From contig NZ_JABBPK010000001.1 of NCBI RefSeq assembly GCF_012933555.1, forward strand, positions 2,892,001 through 2,956,000: a DNA stretch of 64,000 nt, given 5' to 3'. The position numbers were made by a program, and so were the translations under genes. The notes below the pieces were generated by a model. That model had not been told where the DNA came from. It searched no databases and worked only from the letters and a program-made list of their open reading frames with translations. Source of the stretch: Niallia alba (GTDB lineage: Bacteria > Bacillota > Bacilli > Bacillales > Cytobacillaceae). Below are positions 31,969 through 42,642 of this stretch, piece by piece; within the stretch, counting starts at the first letter, position 1; every line of letters begins with the position of its first letter.

Positions 31969-32170
31969 CTGTTTTCGTAAAGTTTGTCGCTATTACCCGC
32001 AGCCGGAATACACTTCGCTTTCCATGGGGCTCGCGCTTGAGCCTCCTCAGCTTCGCCTCCGGGGTCTCAGACTGTCTCGCTAATCCCCGTGGCGTCTACG
32101 TGTATTCCGGCTGCTCTATTTTCCAACTCATTCATTTTCCCGATAAAAAAACAATTCTTTAGAAAACAGC
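31969..32170 (+). repeat. MITE-like repeat copy A (best intact copy)
   Basis: 202 bp with inverted ends CTGTTTTCGTAAAG and CTTTAGAAAACAGC. Nested inside are GCAGCCGGAATACAC and GTGTATTCCGGCTGC, with a GC-rich centre (GGGTCTCAGACTGTCTCGC). No ORF. It serves as the reference for the family. Confidence 0.88.
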
Positions 32171-32237
32171 CTAAACATAAAATATATAACAAAGCTTTTA
32201 TAGTATTATCCTTATAAAAAAGTTCAAGTAAACATCA

Positions 32238-32282
32238 TTAAAAAAGGTGATGCATTTTGAAAGGCATCACCTTTTTTGATTG
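32238..32282 (-). terminator. Intrinsic terminator after csp gene
   Basis: AAAAAAGGTGATGC pairs with GCATCACCTTTTTT; symmetric, so usable on both strands. Confidence 0.9.
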
Positions 32283-32286
32283 TTTA

Positions 32287-32487
32287 TTAAGCTTTAGTTA
32301 CGTTAGAAGCTTGTGGTCCACGGTTACCTTCAACGATTTCGAAAGTTACGTCTTGGCCTTCTTCTAAAGTTTTGAAACCTTCTGTTTGGATAGCAGAGAA
32401 GTGAACGAATACGTCTTGACCTTCAGAAGACTCGATGAAACCGAAACCTTTTTCTGCATTAAACCATTTTACTTTACCTGTGTTCAT
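32287..32487 (-). CDS. Cold-shock protein (CspA family), second copy
   Basis: 66 aa, OB fold with [20 protein letters not shown] and [18 protein letters not shown], very close to the copy at 29701. It has a strong sigA promoter 180 bp upstream and a long 5' leader, the hallmark of temperature-controlled csp mRNAs. Ribosome-binding site TGGAGGTTTTACA. A terminator follows at once. It is probably the main cold-inducible csp of this region. Confidence 0.95.
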   Translation of the reverse strand: MNTGKVKWFNAEKGFGFIESSEGQDVFVHFSAIQTEGFKTLEEGQDVTFEIVEGNRGPQASNVTKA

Positions 32488-32695
32488 TGTAAAACCTCCA
32501 AAAATGTGTTACACACTAAGCACCTAATATAACTTTTAGGAATCGATACGTCATTCAACATGAAAAAGCCATAGTTGGAATGATGTAGAAGAAAATCGCC
32601 TACATACATTGCAGCTACGACCACCTTATCCTTAAAACATATACCGAACTTAATTGCGTTACATTTATAATATAATTTTATTCCCTTTTTGTCAA
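32488..32695 (-). promoter_or_regulatory. csp promoter and long 5' leader
   Basis: On the minus strand TTGACA (32690-32695), 17 bp, TATTAT (32667-32672), giving a leader of about 170 nt before the ATG. Long untranslated leaders of csp mRNAs are known thermosensors and autoregulation sites. Confidence 0.82.
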
Positions 32696-32798
32696 TAGCG
32701 TTTTCAAAACTTTAAGTGATTCATTCTTTAAGAAAATTAAAGGGATCAATGTAAAAACAAATACATTTCATTCTACCTGAACTAAAAATCTCCTTAGA

Positions 32799-33635
32799 TT
32801 AAATTGATTCCGCAGAGTCAACTGTATGTTTTAAGAGCATACTAATGGTAACTGGCCCTACTCCTCCAGGAACTGGTGTAATAGCAGCAGCCTTTTCTAA
32901 ACAAGCTTCGTAGTCCACATCACCAATATTACCTTTATTATAGCCTGCATCCAAAATAACTGCACCTTCTTTAACCCAGTCACCTTGAATAAAGTTTGGT
33001 CTTCCCACAGCAGCAATAACTATATCTGCTTGTCTTACATGATCTTCGAGGTTCACGGTTCTAGAGTGGCAAGTTGTTACAGTCGCATCTTGATTTAATA
33101 ACAGGGCAGAAACTGGTTTTCCTAATATTGGACTGCGACCTACAACAACCGCATGCTTTCCACTAACTTCCACCTCATAATGATCGATTATTTTCATGAT
33201 TGCAGCTGGCGTACAAGATGGATATTTACCAAATCCAAGAGCAGTTTGACCATATCCAAAGCTAGTTACCCCGTCCACATCTTTTTCGATATCAATTGTT
33301 TCAAAAGCTTTTCGTTCATCTATATGACTTGGTACCGGATGCTGCAATAAAATACCATGTACATCTTTATCCTTATTTAATTTATCAATCGTTGCTAATA
33401 ATTCTTCTGTTGTTGTTTCTTTGTCTAATTCAATTTTTCTTGATTCTATTCCAAGTCTTGCACATGCATTACCCTTCATTCGTACATAAGTAGCCGATGA
33501 GGGATCGTCTCCAACTAATATTGTAGCCAAGCAAGGAGTTATTCCTTTTTCCTTTAGAGCACTAATTCTTCCTTTTAATTCTTCCTTTACTGCATTTGCT
33601 ACTACATTTCCGTCTAAAATCAATTTTTCCGACAT
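32799..33635 (-). CDS. folD: Bifunctional methylene-THF dehydrogenase/cyclohydrolase FolD
   Basis: 278 aa. It interconverts 5,10-methylene-, methenyl- and 10-formyl-tetrahydrofolate for purine and formyl-Met synthesis. Visible are YVRMKGNACARLGI with the catalytic Lys, GILLQHPVPSHIDE, DVDGVTSFGYGQTALG and the NADP-binding HAVVVGRSPILGKPVSALLL, ending in ITPVPGGVGPVTISMLL. The start ATG 33635 follows CAGGAGGTATATAC. A ZTP riboswitch with an attenuator lies directly upstream, tying expression to folate shortage. Confidence 0.97.
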   Translation of the reverse strand: MSEKLILDGNVVANAVKEELKGRISALKEKGITPCLATILVGDDPSSATYVRMKGNACARLGIESRKIELDKETTTEELLATIDKLNKDKDVHGILLQHPVPSHIDERKAFETIDIEKDVDGVTSFGYGQTALGFGKYPSCTPAAIMKIIDHYEVEVSGKHAVVVGRSPILGKPVSALLLNQDATVTTCHSRTVNLEDHVRQADIVIAAVGRPNFIQGDWVKEGAVILDAGYNKGNIGDVDYEACLEKAAAITPVPGGVGPVTISMLLKHTVDSAESI

Positions 33636-33651
33636 GTATATACCTCCTGGT

Positions 33652-33755
33652 AAATTATAAAAAGAAGTGCTTTTTCTGCTCTTCTGCCCAGACGACCGGC
33701 TATACATATACACAGCTCCCATATGGTTATTTCCATTTATGTCGTCAGTTACTAT
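33652..33755 (-). promoter_or_regulatory. ZTP (pfl) riboswitch with terminator, upstream of folD
   Basis: On the minus strand AACTGACGAC pairs with GTCGTCTGGG, and the 3' pseudoknot half is AGCCGGTCGTCTGGGCA, the ZTP/pfl signature. GGGAGC lies between. A hairpin AGAAGAGC/GCACTTCT with TTTT follows (33652-33680), 17 nt before the folD ATG. ZTP/ZMP, which accumulates when 10-formyl-THF is short, should prevent termination. Confidence 0.85.
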
Positions 33756-33865
33756 GTATTGATAAGTACCTTTGTATCATATCATAGCTCGATTTTAATT
33801 GAAATAAATTTTCCGATCATTTCAATTATCATGAACGAAAAGTATCGTCTTTTTCTAAGTAATTG

Positions 33866-34271
33866 AAAAAAGGATCTTCTAAACTTTAATAAACTCAAGT
33901 TTAGAAGATCCTATCACAGTATCCATTATAATGAATACATCTTTAGCTATGCATATATTTAAGGAAATACACTTAAAACTAAAATTGGTGTAAATGCCTA
34001 AAACAACGAAAGCCCTACCTCTCTTTCATCCTTACGGCTCCTAGGCCGTGCCAGTTTGAATTTAGGGTGAATTGTGCAGAACACAAAAATACATTTTTGA
34101 AAAAATAATGGAAGGATTAATCCGCATTAGGAAGGATTTTAAATGTGTTTTTGAAGATAAATGGAGTGTAATTGTTTTGAATGCTCTTATATAGTTGTTC
34201 CGTATACTTATAAATTTCTTGTTACCTTACACATAATTCTACAAAATTCTGTTAAACCTCAAATACATACA
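33866..34271 (-). ncRNA. Candidate 0.4-kb non-coding RNA (own promoter and terminator)
   Basis: A perfect-spacing promoter on the minus strand (34278-34306) and a strong terminator (AGGATCTTCTAAACTT pairs with AAGTTTAGAAGATCCT, then TTTTTT; 33866-33913) bracket about 400 nt with no ORF longer than about 10 codons. A GC-richer island near 34010-34080 contains GGCACGGCC...GCCG and GAAAG...CTTTC hairpins. It matches no RNA family I recognise (not RNase P, tmRNA, 6S or SRP). Confidence 0.5.
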
Positions 34272-34277
34272 ATAAAC

Positions 34278-34306
34278 ATCATAGCGCAGAATTAGATTGG
34301 AGTCAA
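34278..34306 (-). promoter_or_regulatory. sigA promoter for the candidate ncRNA
   Basis: TTGACT, exactly 17 bp, TATGAT on the minus strand, pointing into a region with no protein gene. Confidence 0.75.
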
Positions 34307-34369
34307 CATTTAGTTTCCCTATTTTTGTAAAAATGTTTATTTAATGGTTGCTCGAGCCATGTTTTCTAA

Positions 34370-34413
34370 AAAGCGAAGTGTATTTAGCCTGCAGGCTGAA
34401 TACACTTCGCTTT
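34370..34413. repeat. 44-bp palindrome made of two MITE-like ends, downstream of glpD
   Basis: AAAGCGAAGTGTATT and AATACACTTCGCTTT are perfect arms around AGCCTGCAGGCT. Each half is the conserved end of the dispersed repeat, fused head to head. It lies 68 bp past the glpD stop and may terminate that mRNA. Confidence 0.72.
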
Positions 34414-34481
34414 CCATCAATAACTTTGGAAAAATGAATGATAGAAAGAGAAAAGAATTTAAGTAATTTTTTCTATTTACA

Positions 34482-36137
34482 TTATCCTTCAAATGGTACT
34501 GTTGCTTTGTGAATTTCTGCTTCTAGTTCTACTGTTAAAGTATTGATTCTTTCATCGTTCCAGTTATAATAATCTGCCATATAGTTAATTACAGACTCTT
34601 TTACTTCTTTCACTTTATCGATATCGAAAAGCAACATTCCTGTACGTCTTAACAATACGTCTGTTGGTGTCATAGCAAATTCGTATTCTATTGCATAAAG
34701 AATTCTTGCAAGAAGAACTGGTGAAAGCTCTTCATTTTTTGCAAGTGATTCTTTTGCAAGTTCATATAGAATCGGAGCATTGCTGCCATATAATTTTGCA
34801 ATTTTTTCGGCATCTACTTTGGAGAGACCCGCTTCCACTCCCTTTGATACTACATCTTTAATATAGGTGGAATAACCACTAGAACCACCAACGTCACCAC
34901 CTGAGATGGGTAAAGATTTAGTCATGCATTTTTTATATGTTTTCCCAGTATTCTCTTCCAGTCTAACTGCAACTAGATTAACAACTGTTTCGGCCATTTT
35001 GCGGTAACCAGTTAATTTCCCTCCAGCAATGGTAATAAGTTTACTTTCCGACTCCCAAATTTCATCTTTTCGTGAAATTTCGGAAGGATCTTTTCCGTCT
35101 TCCAAGATTAATGGTCTAACTCCCGCCCAGCTTGATTCTACATCTTCCGCTGAAACAGATACAGATGGAAACATAAATTTAATTGCTCCTAAAAGATAAT
35201 CCCTATCTTCTTCAGACATGGAAGGATGGATTGGATCATCACTATAAAAAGTATCGGTCGTTCCGACATATGTTTTCCCATCACGAGGAATCGCAAAAAT
35301 CATTCTTCCATCAGGAGTATCAAAATAAATCGCTTGTTTCAGCGGGAAAACAGATTCATTAATTACTAAATGGACACCTTTTGTGAGTTGAAGTGTTTTT
35401 CCTTTTCTGCTTCCGTCAATAGTTCTTAATGTATCTACCCATGGCCCAGTAGCATTAACAATTACATCTGCATAAATAGGATAAACTATATCCGTTATTA
35501 GATTTCTTACTTCCACACCTTCTACCTTTCCATTTTTATCATATAAAAAGTTTTCTACTTTTGTGTAATTAATGGTCGCTGCCCCATTTTCTACTGCTTT
35601 TTTCATTACTTCTACTGTCAAACGACTATCATCTGTACGATATTCAACATAATATCCGCCACCTTTAAGACCATCTTTTTTTATTAATGGCTCTTTCGAT
35701 AGCGTTTCATCTTTTGAAAGCATTTTTCTTCGTTCAGACTTTTTTACGCCTGCAAGAAAATCATACACTCTTAAACCAATATTTGTTGAAAATTTACCAA
35801 AAGTTCCATCTTGATAGATAGGTAGTAACATCCATTCTGGTGTAGTTACATGTGGCCCATTTTCATAAACAACTTCCCTTTCTTTCCCTACTTCTGCTAC
35901 CATCCTCACTTCAAATTGCTTTAAATAGCGTAGTCCTCCGTGCACTAATTTTGTCGATCTACTTGAAGTCCCTGCAGAGAAATCCTGCATTTCTACAAGT
36001 GCTACTTCCATTCCTCTTGTTGCTGCATCTAAGGCTATCCCTGATCCAGTTATGCCTCCACCGATAACTAGGACATCAAATTTTTTATTTCTTAATAGTT
36101 CTTCTATTTTCTCTCTACTACTTGGTTTTTTTTGCAA
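34482..36137 (-). CDS. glpD: Aerobic glycerol-3-phosphate dehydrogenase
   Basis: 551 aa FAD enzyme at the membrane surface that oxidises glycerol-3-phosphate to dihydroxyacetone phosphate, feeding electrons to menaquinone. FAD-binding VLVIGGGITGSGIALDAATR (GxGxxG), FSAGTSSRSTKLVHGGLRYL, NATGPWVDTL and GKTYVGTTDTFY are typical, followed by the C-terminal helical domain. TTG 36137 is set by GGGAGGTTTTTAC. A terminator in the leader, the target of GlpP, precedes it. Length agrees with B. subtilis GlpD (555 aa). Confidence 0.97.
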   Translation of the reverse strand: MQKKPSSREKIEELLRNKKFDVLVIGGGITGSGIALDAATRGMEVALVEMQDFSAGTSSRSTKLVHGGLRYLKQFEVRMVAEVGKEREVVYENGPHVTTPEWMLLPIYQDGTFGKFSTNIGLRVYDFLAGVKKSERRKMLSKDETLSKEPLIKKDGLKGGGYYVEYRTDDSRLTVEVMKKAVENGAATINYTKVENFLYDKNGKVEGVEVRNLITDIVYPIYADVIVNATGPWVDTLRTIDGSRKGKTLQLTKGVHLVINESVFPLKQAIYFDTPDGRMIFAIPRDGKTYVGTTDTFYSDDPIHPSMSEEDRDYLLGAIKFMFPSVSVSAEDVESSWAGVRPLILEDGKDPSEISRKDEIWESESKLITIAGGKLTGYRKMAETVVNLVAVRLEENTGKTYKKCMTKSLPISGGDVGGSSGYSTYIKDVVSKGVEAGLSKVDAEKIAKLYGSNAPILYELAKESLAKNEELSPVLLARILYAIEYEFAMTPTDVLLRRTGMLLFDIDKVKEVKESVINYMADYYNWNDERINTLTVELEAEIHKATVPFEG

Positions 36138-36230
36138 AGTAAAAACCTCCCTATAAGTGAACACCTTGTTGGTTAATTAAATCTCCATCTTTTAAAAACA
36201 GCAATATACGTTATCAATCTGCCATTTAAG

Positions 36231-36290
36231 TAAACAAAAAGAGACCACAAAGCTACATTACCATTATGATGATAATGCCTTGTGGTCTCT
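36231..36290 (-). terminator. GlpP-controlled leader terminator of glpD
   Basis: On the minus strand AGAGACCACAA pairs with TTGTGGTCTCT followed by TTTTTG, about 95 nt before the start codon. B. subtilis glpD has the same arrangement, where GlpP with glycerol-3-phosphate prevents termination. Confidence 0.85.
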
Positions 36291-36418
36291 CCGATTCTCC
36301 AGACAAATATTATTAACTTAATTATATTATAACATATTATTCTATATATTCATAGTATTTATACTATTCATTAGAAATAATTCTCATAAATAACAAAGAT
36401 TTCATTTTCCAAAATCCT

Positions 36419-38753
<2,335 letters not shown>

Positions 38754-38890
38754 AAAATCCCCCTTCTCCTTTTTCACTCTGTTCATTCAGTTTTCACAAA
38801 AATTCCTTTTGTTTCCATTCTAGCTTTCTTTTCTAATGTAACATTATCTTCACACCTGAAGCACAGAGTGATAGTAATTAAAAAAATGCG

Positions 38891-38955
38891 CAAAAAAAGG
38901 AGTGCACGACAGAGTACAGCCACTTAATTGTGACTACTGTGTGCATCTCCTTTTC
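38891..38955 (-). terminator. GlpP-controlled leader terminator of glpFK
   Basis: On the minus strand AAGGAGATGCACAC pairs with GTGCACTCCTT followed by seven T, in a leader of about 225 nt between the promoter and glpF. This mirrors the GlpP antitermination target of B. subtilis glpFK. Confidence 0.85.
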
Positions 38956-38984
38956 TCCAACACATTAAATTAACTTGTAAGATT

Positions 38985-39013
38985 ATTGTAAACGCTTACT
39001 GTTGGTCTGTCAA
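38985..39013 (-). promoter_or_regulatory. glpFK promoter with overlapping CcpA (cre) site
   Basis: Minus strand TTGACA (39008-39013), 17 bp, TACAAT (38985-38990). TGTAAACGCTTACT (plus strand 38987-39000) matches the cre consensus at nearly every position and covers the -10 box, so CcpA binding would block initiation when glucose is present. Confidence 0.85.
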
Positions 39014-39058
39014 TTATTTTTATTATTCCCACTGTAAAAATACATTTAATACCGTTAG

Positions 39059-39604
39059 TCACTTTATCCCTTGCCACAATTCTTTTTTGGAAGTAGTAAT
39101 TGCCGTGGCACCTGCCTCAATTGCTTTTCTAACATCTTCTTCTGTTCGAATTAAACCCCCTGCAAGAATTGGCACATTTAAACTGTTTTTAATTTCATTA
39201 ATCATCCAAGGCATTGTTCCTGGTAGTACTTCAATATAATCTGGATGGGTTCTTTGAACGAGTTTAACGCTTTTGGCAATGGCATGACTGTCCAGCAAAA
39301 ATACTCTTTGTATAGCTATTACATTTTTCTGCTTTGCTTTTAAAATGACAGATGATTTTGTAGAAATGACTCCATATGGCTTAAACTCCTGGCAAATAAA
39401 CTCTGTGCCAAAATCATCGCTTTTTAATCCTTGAATTAAATCAACATGATAAATCATTTTTTTATTTGCCTGTTTCGCAAGGAGGCTAATATGCTTTAAT
39501 TGAGAAATATGCACTTCCAAAAACACGCCAATTTCATAATCGCTTTTTAAAAAAGCTTCGAATTCTTTCATATTTGATGATGCTGGTATGATATGCTGAT
39601 TCAT
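39059..39604 (-). CDS. glpP: Glycerol uptake operon antiterminator GlpP
   Basis: 181 aa, TIM-barrel-like RNA-binding antiterminator. MIYHVDLIQGLKSDDFGTEF, IQRVFLLDSHAIAKSVKLVQ, DYIEVLPGTMPWMINEIKNS and LNVPILAGGLIRTEEDVRKA are the conserved blocks of the family. When bound to glycerol-3-phosphate it lets RNA polymerase pass the terminators upstream of glpF and glpD. It lies just upstream of glpFK with its own promoter region. Confidence 0.95.
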   Translation of the reverse strand: MNQHIIPASSNMKEFEAFLKSDYEIGVFLEVHISQLKHISLLAKQANKKMIYHVDLIQGLKSDDFGTEFICQEFKPYGVISTKSSVILKAKQKNVIAIQRVFLLDSHAIAKSVKLVQRTHPDYIEVLPGTMPWMINEIKNSLNVPILAGGLIRTEEDVRKAIEAGATAITTSKKELWQGIK

Positions 39605-39667
39605 TCATTTCTTCCCCCATAATTCACTTCTTTTATTTCTCTTATTTATAGGTTTAAAACAATCCTC

Positions 39668-40315
39668 TCACCGCTTCGCTTTATATTCATAGAGACGAAA
39701 AGCTAAAATACAAACTGCTGAATAAGCAATCCCTATTGCATATCCACCGACAACATCTGTCGGATAATGGACCCCTAAATATATTCTGCTTACACCGATT
39801 AGCAGGATAAATAAACTGGCGATTATATACGCCACTACTTTCTTCCCAGTTGATTTTACAATATGTATACACAGATATGCACATGAGCCAAAGAAAATAA
39901 GGGAGCCCATTGAATGTCCACTAGGGAAACTATAGCCTTTCTCTATTATAACAGGCAAAATATCTGGACGCTCTCTTTTAAATAACCATTTAAGCAACTT
40001 ATTTAAAAGTGCGCCAAGACCATTTACTGAAACGATAAAAATAGCTAACGCATATTTTTTTTTCCATAACAAAAGAGCCGCTATAATTGCTATTGCAACA
40101 GCGATAAAGAATACAGATCCTAAAAATGTAATTCGTCCAACCCACATTGTTAAATCGCTTGAAATAAAAGACTGAATAAACTTGATGATAGTATTATCAA
40201 ATGAAAGGATATCAGTACTAGTCACATGTTTTGCAATCACATAAAAAAGACTACAAAAAATTAGGATAATCGCAATCATTGATACTATATACTTTGTCGT
40301 AATTTTTCTTTCCAT
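39668..40315 (-). CDS. PAP2-family membrane phosphatase
   Basis: 215 aa with about six membrane segments and the three-part PAP2 active site: KWLFKRERPD (KxxxxxxRP), YSFPSGHSMGS (PSGH) and GVSRIYLGVHYPTDVVGG (SRxxxxxHxxxD). Such enzymes dephosphorylate undecaprenyl pyrophosphate, phosphatidylglycerophosphate or phosphatidate on the outer membrane face. The exact substrate is not readable. It follows ku in the same direction, separated by 62 bp, but no functional tie is evident. Confidence 0.92.
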   Translation of the reverse strand: MERKITTKYIVSMIAIILIFCSLFYVIAKHVTSTDILSFDNTIIKFIQSFISSDLTMWVGRITFLGSVFFIAVAIAIIAALLLWKKKYALAIFIVSVNGLGALLNKLLKWLFKRERPDILPVIIEKGYSFPSGHSMGSLIFFGSCAYLCIHIVKSTGKKVVAYIIASLFILLIGVSRIYLGVHYPTDVVGGYAIGIAYSAVCILAFRLYEYKAKR

Positions 40316-40377
40316 GTAAATACCTCGCTGTTATATAAGGTGCTAGCTTATTTTTCAAAGCTAGCACCATCTCCATT

Positions 40378-41211
40378 TTAAGCCTCTTTAACAACTTTCT
40401 TTCTTGTTGGCTTTTTTTTCTTTTCTTCTGTTTTCTTTGGTTTTGTATTGTCAATCGAAGCTTGAAGTGCGGCCATTAAATCCATCACATTAGATTCTTT
40501 TGGTTTATCCGCACCTGTAACAACTTCTTTTCCAGCTTTTTTTGCTTCAATTAATTCAAGTAGTGCGGTTCGATATTCATCGATGTATTTTTCAGGAGTA
40601 AATTCTGTTGTTAATTGGTCTATTAATAAAATGGCTGTTTCTAACTCCTTTTTTTCTATTTGATTGGCTGCCGGCACATTAGGAACATCCTCTACTTTGC
40701 GGACTTCATCAGGAAAATGGATTGTCTCCATCACAAGTGTATTTTCATATACACGAATAATAGCCAGCTGCTCTTTAGAACGAATGATAATTTTTGCTAT
40801 GCCTACTTTCCCTGTTTCTTGTAATGCTTGTCTCAGCAAAGCATATGCTTTATTTCCCCCTTCTCCTGACGACATATAATAACATTTTTCAAAATAGATC
40901 GGGTCAATCTCATCCATTTTTACAAAGTCAATAATCTCTACTGCTTTGTCTTCGTTTTCTTTCCGTAGACTTTCCAAATCTTCTTCATCAAGGACTACAT
41001 ATTTACCTTTAGCATACTCATATGCCTTTACTATTTCTTCTGGGGCCACTTCTTTTTCACAAGCGGAACACTTCTTTTCATATTTAATCGGAGCATGACA
41101 TGCCTTATGAAGCGTTCTTAACTTAATGTCTTTATCCTCTATAGCAGAATGCAGCTTAATTGGGATGCTTACTAGACCAAAGCTTATATTTCCTTTCCAC
41201 ATTGTATGCAT
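40378..41211 (-). CDS. ku: Ku protein of bacterial non-homologous end joining
   Basis: 277 aa. The Ku core starts MHTMWKGNISFGLVSIPIKL then KLRTLHKACHAPIKYEKKCS, has the CxxC-like pair CSACEKEV, and YVVLDEEDLESLRKENEDKA, YYMSSGEGGNKAYALLRQAL and TEFTPEKYIDEYRTALLELI. The C-terminal tail is Lys rich (KPKKTEEKKKKPTRKK), as in Ku proteins that thread onto DNA ends. It binds broken ends and recruits LigD. The LigD-type polymerase gene is divergent, 191 bp away. In Bacillus this system protects spores. Confidence 0.96.
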   Translation of the reverse strand: MHTMWKGNISFGLVSIPIKLHSAIEDKDIKLRTLHKACHAPIKYEKKCSACEKEVAPEEIVKAYEYAKGKYVVLDEEDLESLRKENEDKAVEIIDFVKMDEIDPIYFEKCYYMSSGEGGNKAYALLRQALQETGKVGIAKIIIRSKEQLAIIRVYENTLVMETIHFPDEVRKVEDVPNVPAANQIEKKELETAILLIDQLTTEFTPEKYIDEYRTALLELIEAKKAGKEVVTGADKPKESNVMDLMAALQASIDNTKPKKTEEKKKKPTRKKVVKEA

Positions 41212-41402
41212 ACTTCTATCTCCATTCTCTTTTAGTTCAATCCAAGCTAAACATATGTTAAATAGTTAGCTTTTTATCTTTATTAATACATTGTGTTACC
41301 AAGTCTTTTTCATACTATTTAATTATTGGCAACACATACATTTCATACAGAACGAGATATGCAGGAATACTATTAATAGAATACATTCAGGAGGGATTAC
41401 AT

Positions 41403-42620
41403 ATGCATTCAGCTGGATTTTTTATTAGTAGCTATCATAAAAAAACAGGAACATTTGGTGTTAGCGTCTGTTTAAATAAACACATTATCGCTGTCGGCTC
41501 TTTTAAAAAGGGATTAAAAAAAGAAGAAAAAACAGCTCTTATATCTATCATACAAGAACATTATAAAATAGAGGATGACGACTTTTATTATATGGAACCA
41601 GGAATATGCGTAGAATTACAATTTTCCTCCTTCGAACAACAAAAGATAATTAATCCAATTTTTAAGAAGTTTTTATATAATCAAAACTGGCAAGACTGTA
41701 AGTTAGAAAATATTCTGGAAACAGATGGTACTACTATTACCCATCCTGATAAACCTCTTTTTCCCGATACGTCCATTACTAAACTCGATTATATTTTGTA
41801 TTTAAAAGAAATCAGCCCCTACTTTCTTCCTTTTTTACAAAATCGCCTACTAACAACGATCCGTTTTCCCCATGGTCTATTTGGAGAATCTTTCTATCAA
41901 AAACAATGCCCAGATTATGCCCCTTCCTATGTAGAAACATCTATGCATGAAGGGATTCAATATATTGTTTGTAATAACCTAGAAACTCTTTTATGGTTAG
42001 GAAATCAATTAGCGTTTGAATTTCATATTCCATTTGAAACCATCTATTCGGATTATATGCCATCTGAAATTGTGTTTGATCTTGATCCGCCGTCTGTTGA
42101 ACATTTTCATATGGCAATTCAAGCTGCAAAAGCTCTTCAACAGATTCTTGATCGCTTGCAGCTTTTATCCTTTTTAAAAATATCAGGAAATAAAGGCATT
42201 CAAGTGTATTTACCACTTCCTGAAAAAACATTCACTTACGAAGAAGTACGTTTGTTCACAGAATTTATTGCTAACTATATGATTGTTGAGAATCCAGAAC
42301 TTTTCACCATTGAAAGATTGAAAAAAAACCGCAAAAACAGATTATATATTGACTATATCCAGCATAGCGAGGGCAAGACAATTATTGCTCCCTATTCCAT
42401 TCGCGGTAATAAAGGCGGATTTGTTGCATGTCCACTTGAATGGAATGAATTAACAGATGATTTACATCCTAGTCACTTTTCCATGAATGTAGTATTGCAA
42501 AGATTGCATAAAGGAATCAACCCATTTGCTCATTATTTTGAAGTAAAAGAAAAACAACCATTCCGTCAAGTACTAGAAGTATTAAGCAATCCACATAATA
42601 GTAAAGGGAGTATCGATTAA
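41403..42620 (+). CDS. Stand-alone LigD-type primase-polymerase with an N-terminal OB-like domain
   Basis: 405 aa. Residues about 112-390 form the archaeo-eukaryotic primase/polymerase domain: THPDKPLFPD, RFPHGLFGESFYQK, catalytic acidic pair IVFDLDPP (D226, D228), LKISGNKGIQVYLPL (SGxxG-like) and KKNRKNRLYIDYIQ. Residues 1-95 (GFFISSYHKKTGTFGVSV, KHIIAVGSFKKGL, MEPGICVELQFSS) look like the OB-fold end of an ATP-dependent ligase. In B. subtilis LigD (611 aa) ligase and polymerase are one chain; here they are split. It fills gaps at double-strand breaks. Start ATG with AGGAGGGATTACAT upstream. Confidence 0.88.
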   Translation: MHSAGFFISSYHKKTGTFGVSVCLNKHIIAVGSFKKGLKKEEKTALISIIQEHYKIEDDDFYYMEPGICVELQFSSFEQQKIINPIFKKFLYNQNWQDCKLENILETDGTTITHPDKPLFPDTSITKLDYILYLKEISPYFLPFLQNRLLTTIRFPHGLFGESFYQKQCPDYAPSYVETSMHEGIQYIVCNNLETLLWLGNQLAFEFHIPFETIYSDYMPSEIVFDLDPPSVEHFHMAIQAAKALQQILDRLQLLSFLKISGNKGIQVYLPLPEKTFTYEEVRLFTEFIANYMIVENPELFTIERLKKNRKNRLYIDYIQHSEGKTIIAPYSIRGNKGGFVACPLEWNELTDDLHPSHFSMNVVLQRLHKGINPFAHYFEVKEKQPFRQVLEVLSNPHNSKGSID

Positions 42621-42642
42621 CATGATAACTCCCTTTACTGTT
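42600..42642. terminator. Shared terminator hairpin between convergent NHEJ genes
   Basis: AGTAAAGGGAGT and ACTCCCTTTACT are perfect arms spanning both stop codons; the T run is short, so efficiency is uncertain. Confidence 0.65.

Noticed and set aside
31853-32083. 76-codon plus-strand frame
   Set aside because: It runs into the MITE-like repeat, and its end is encoded by repeat sequence.
34010-34080. Known riboswitch (c-di-GMP, lysine, cobalamin) in the GC-rich island
   Set aside because: None of the conserved core sequences of these classes could be matched; left as an unassigned ncRNA candidate.
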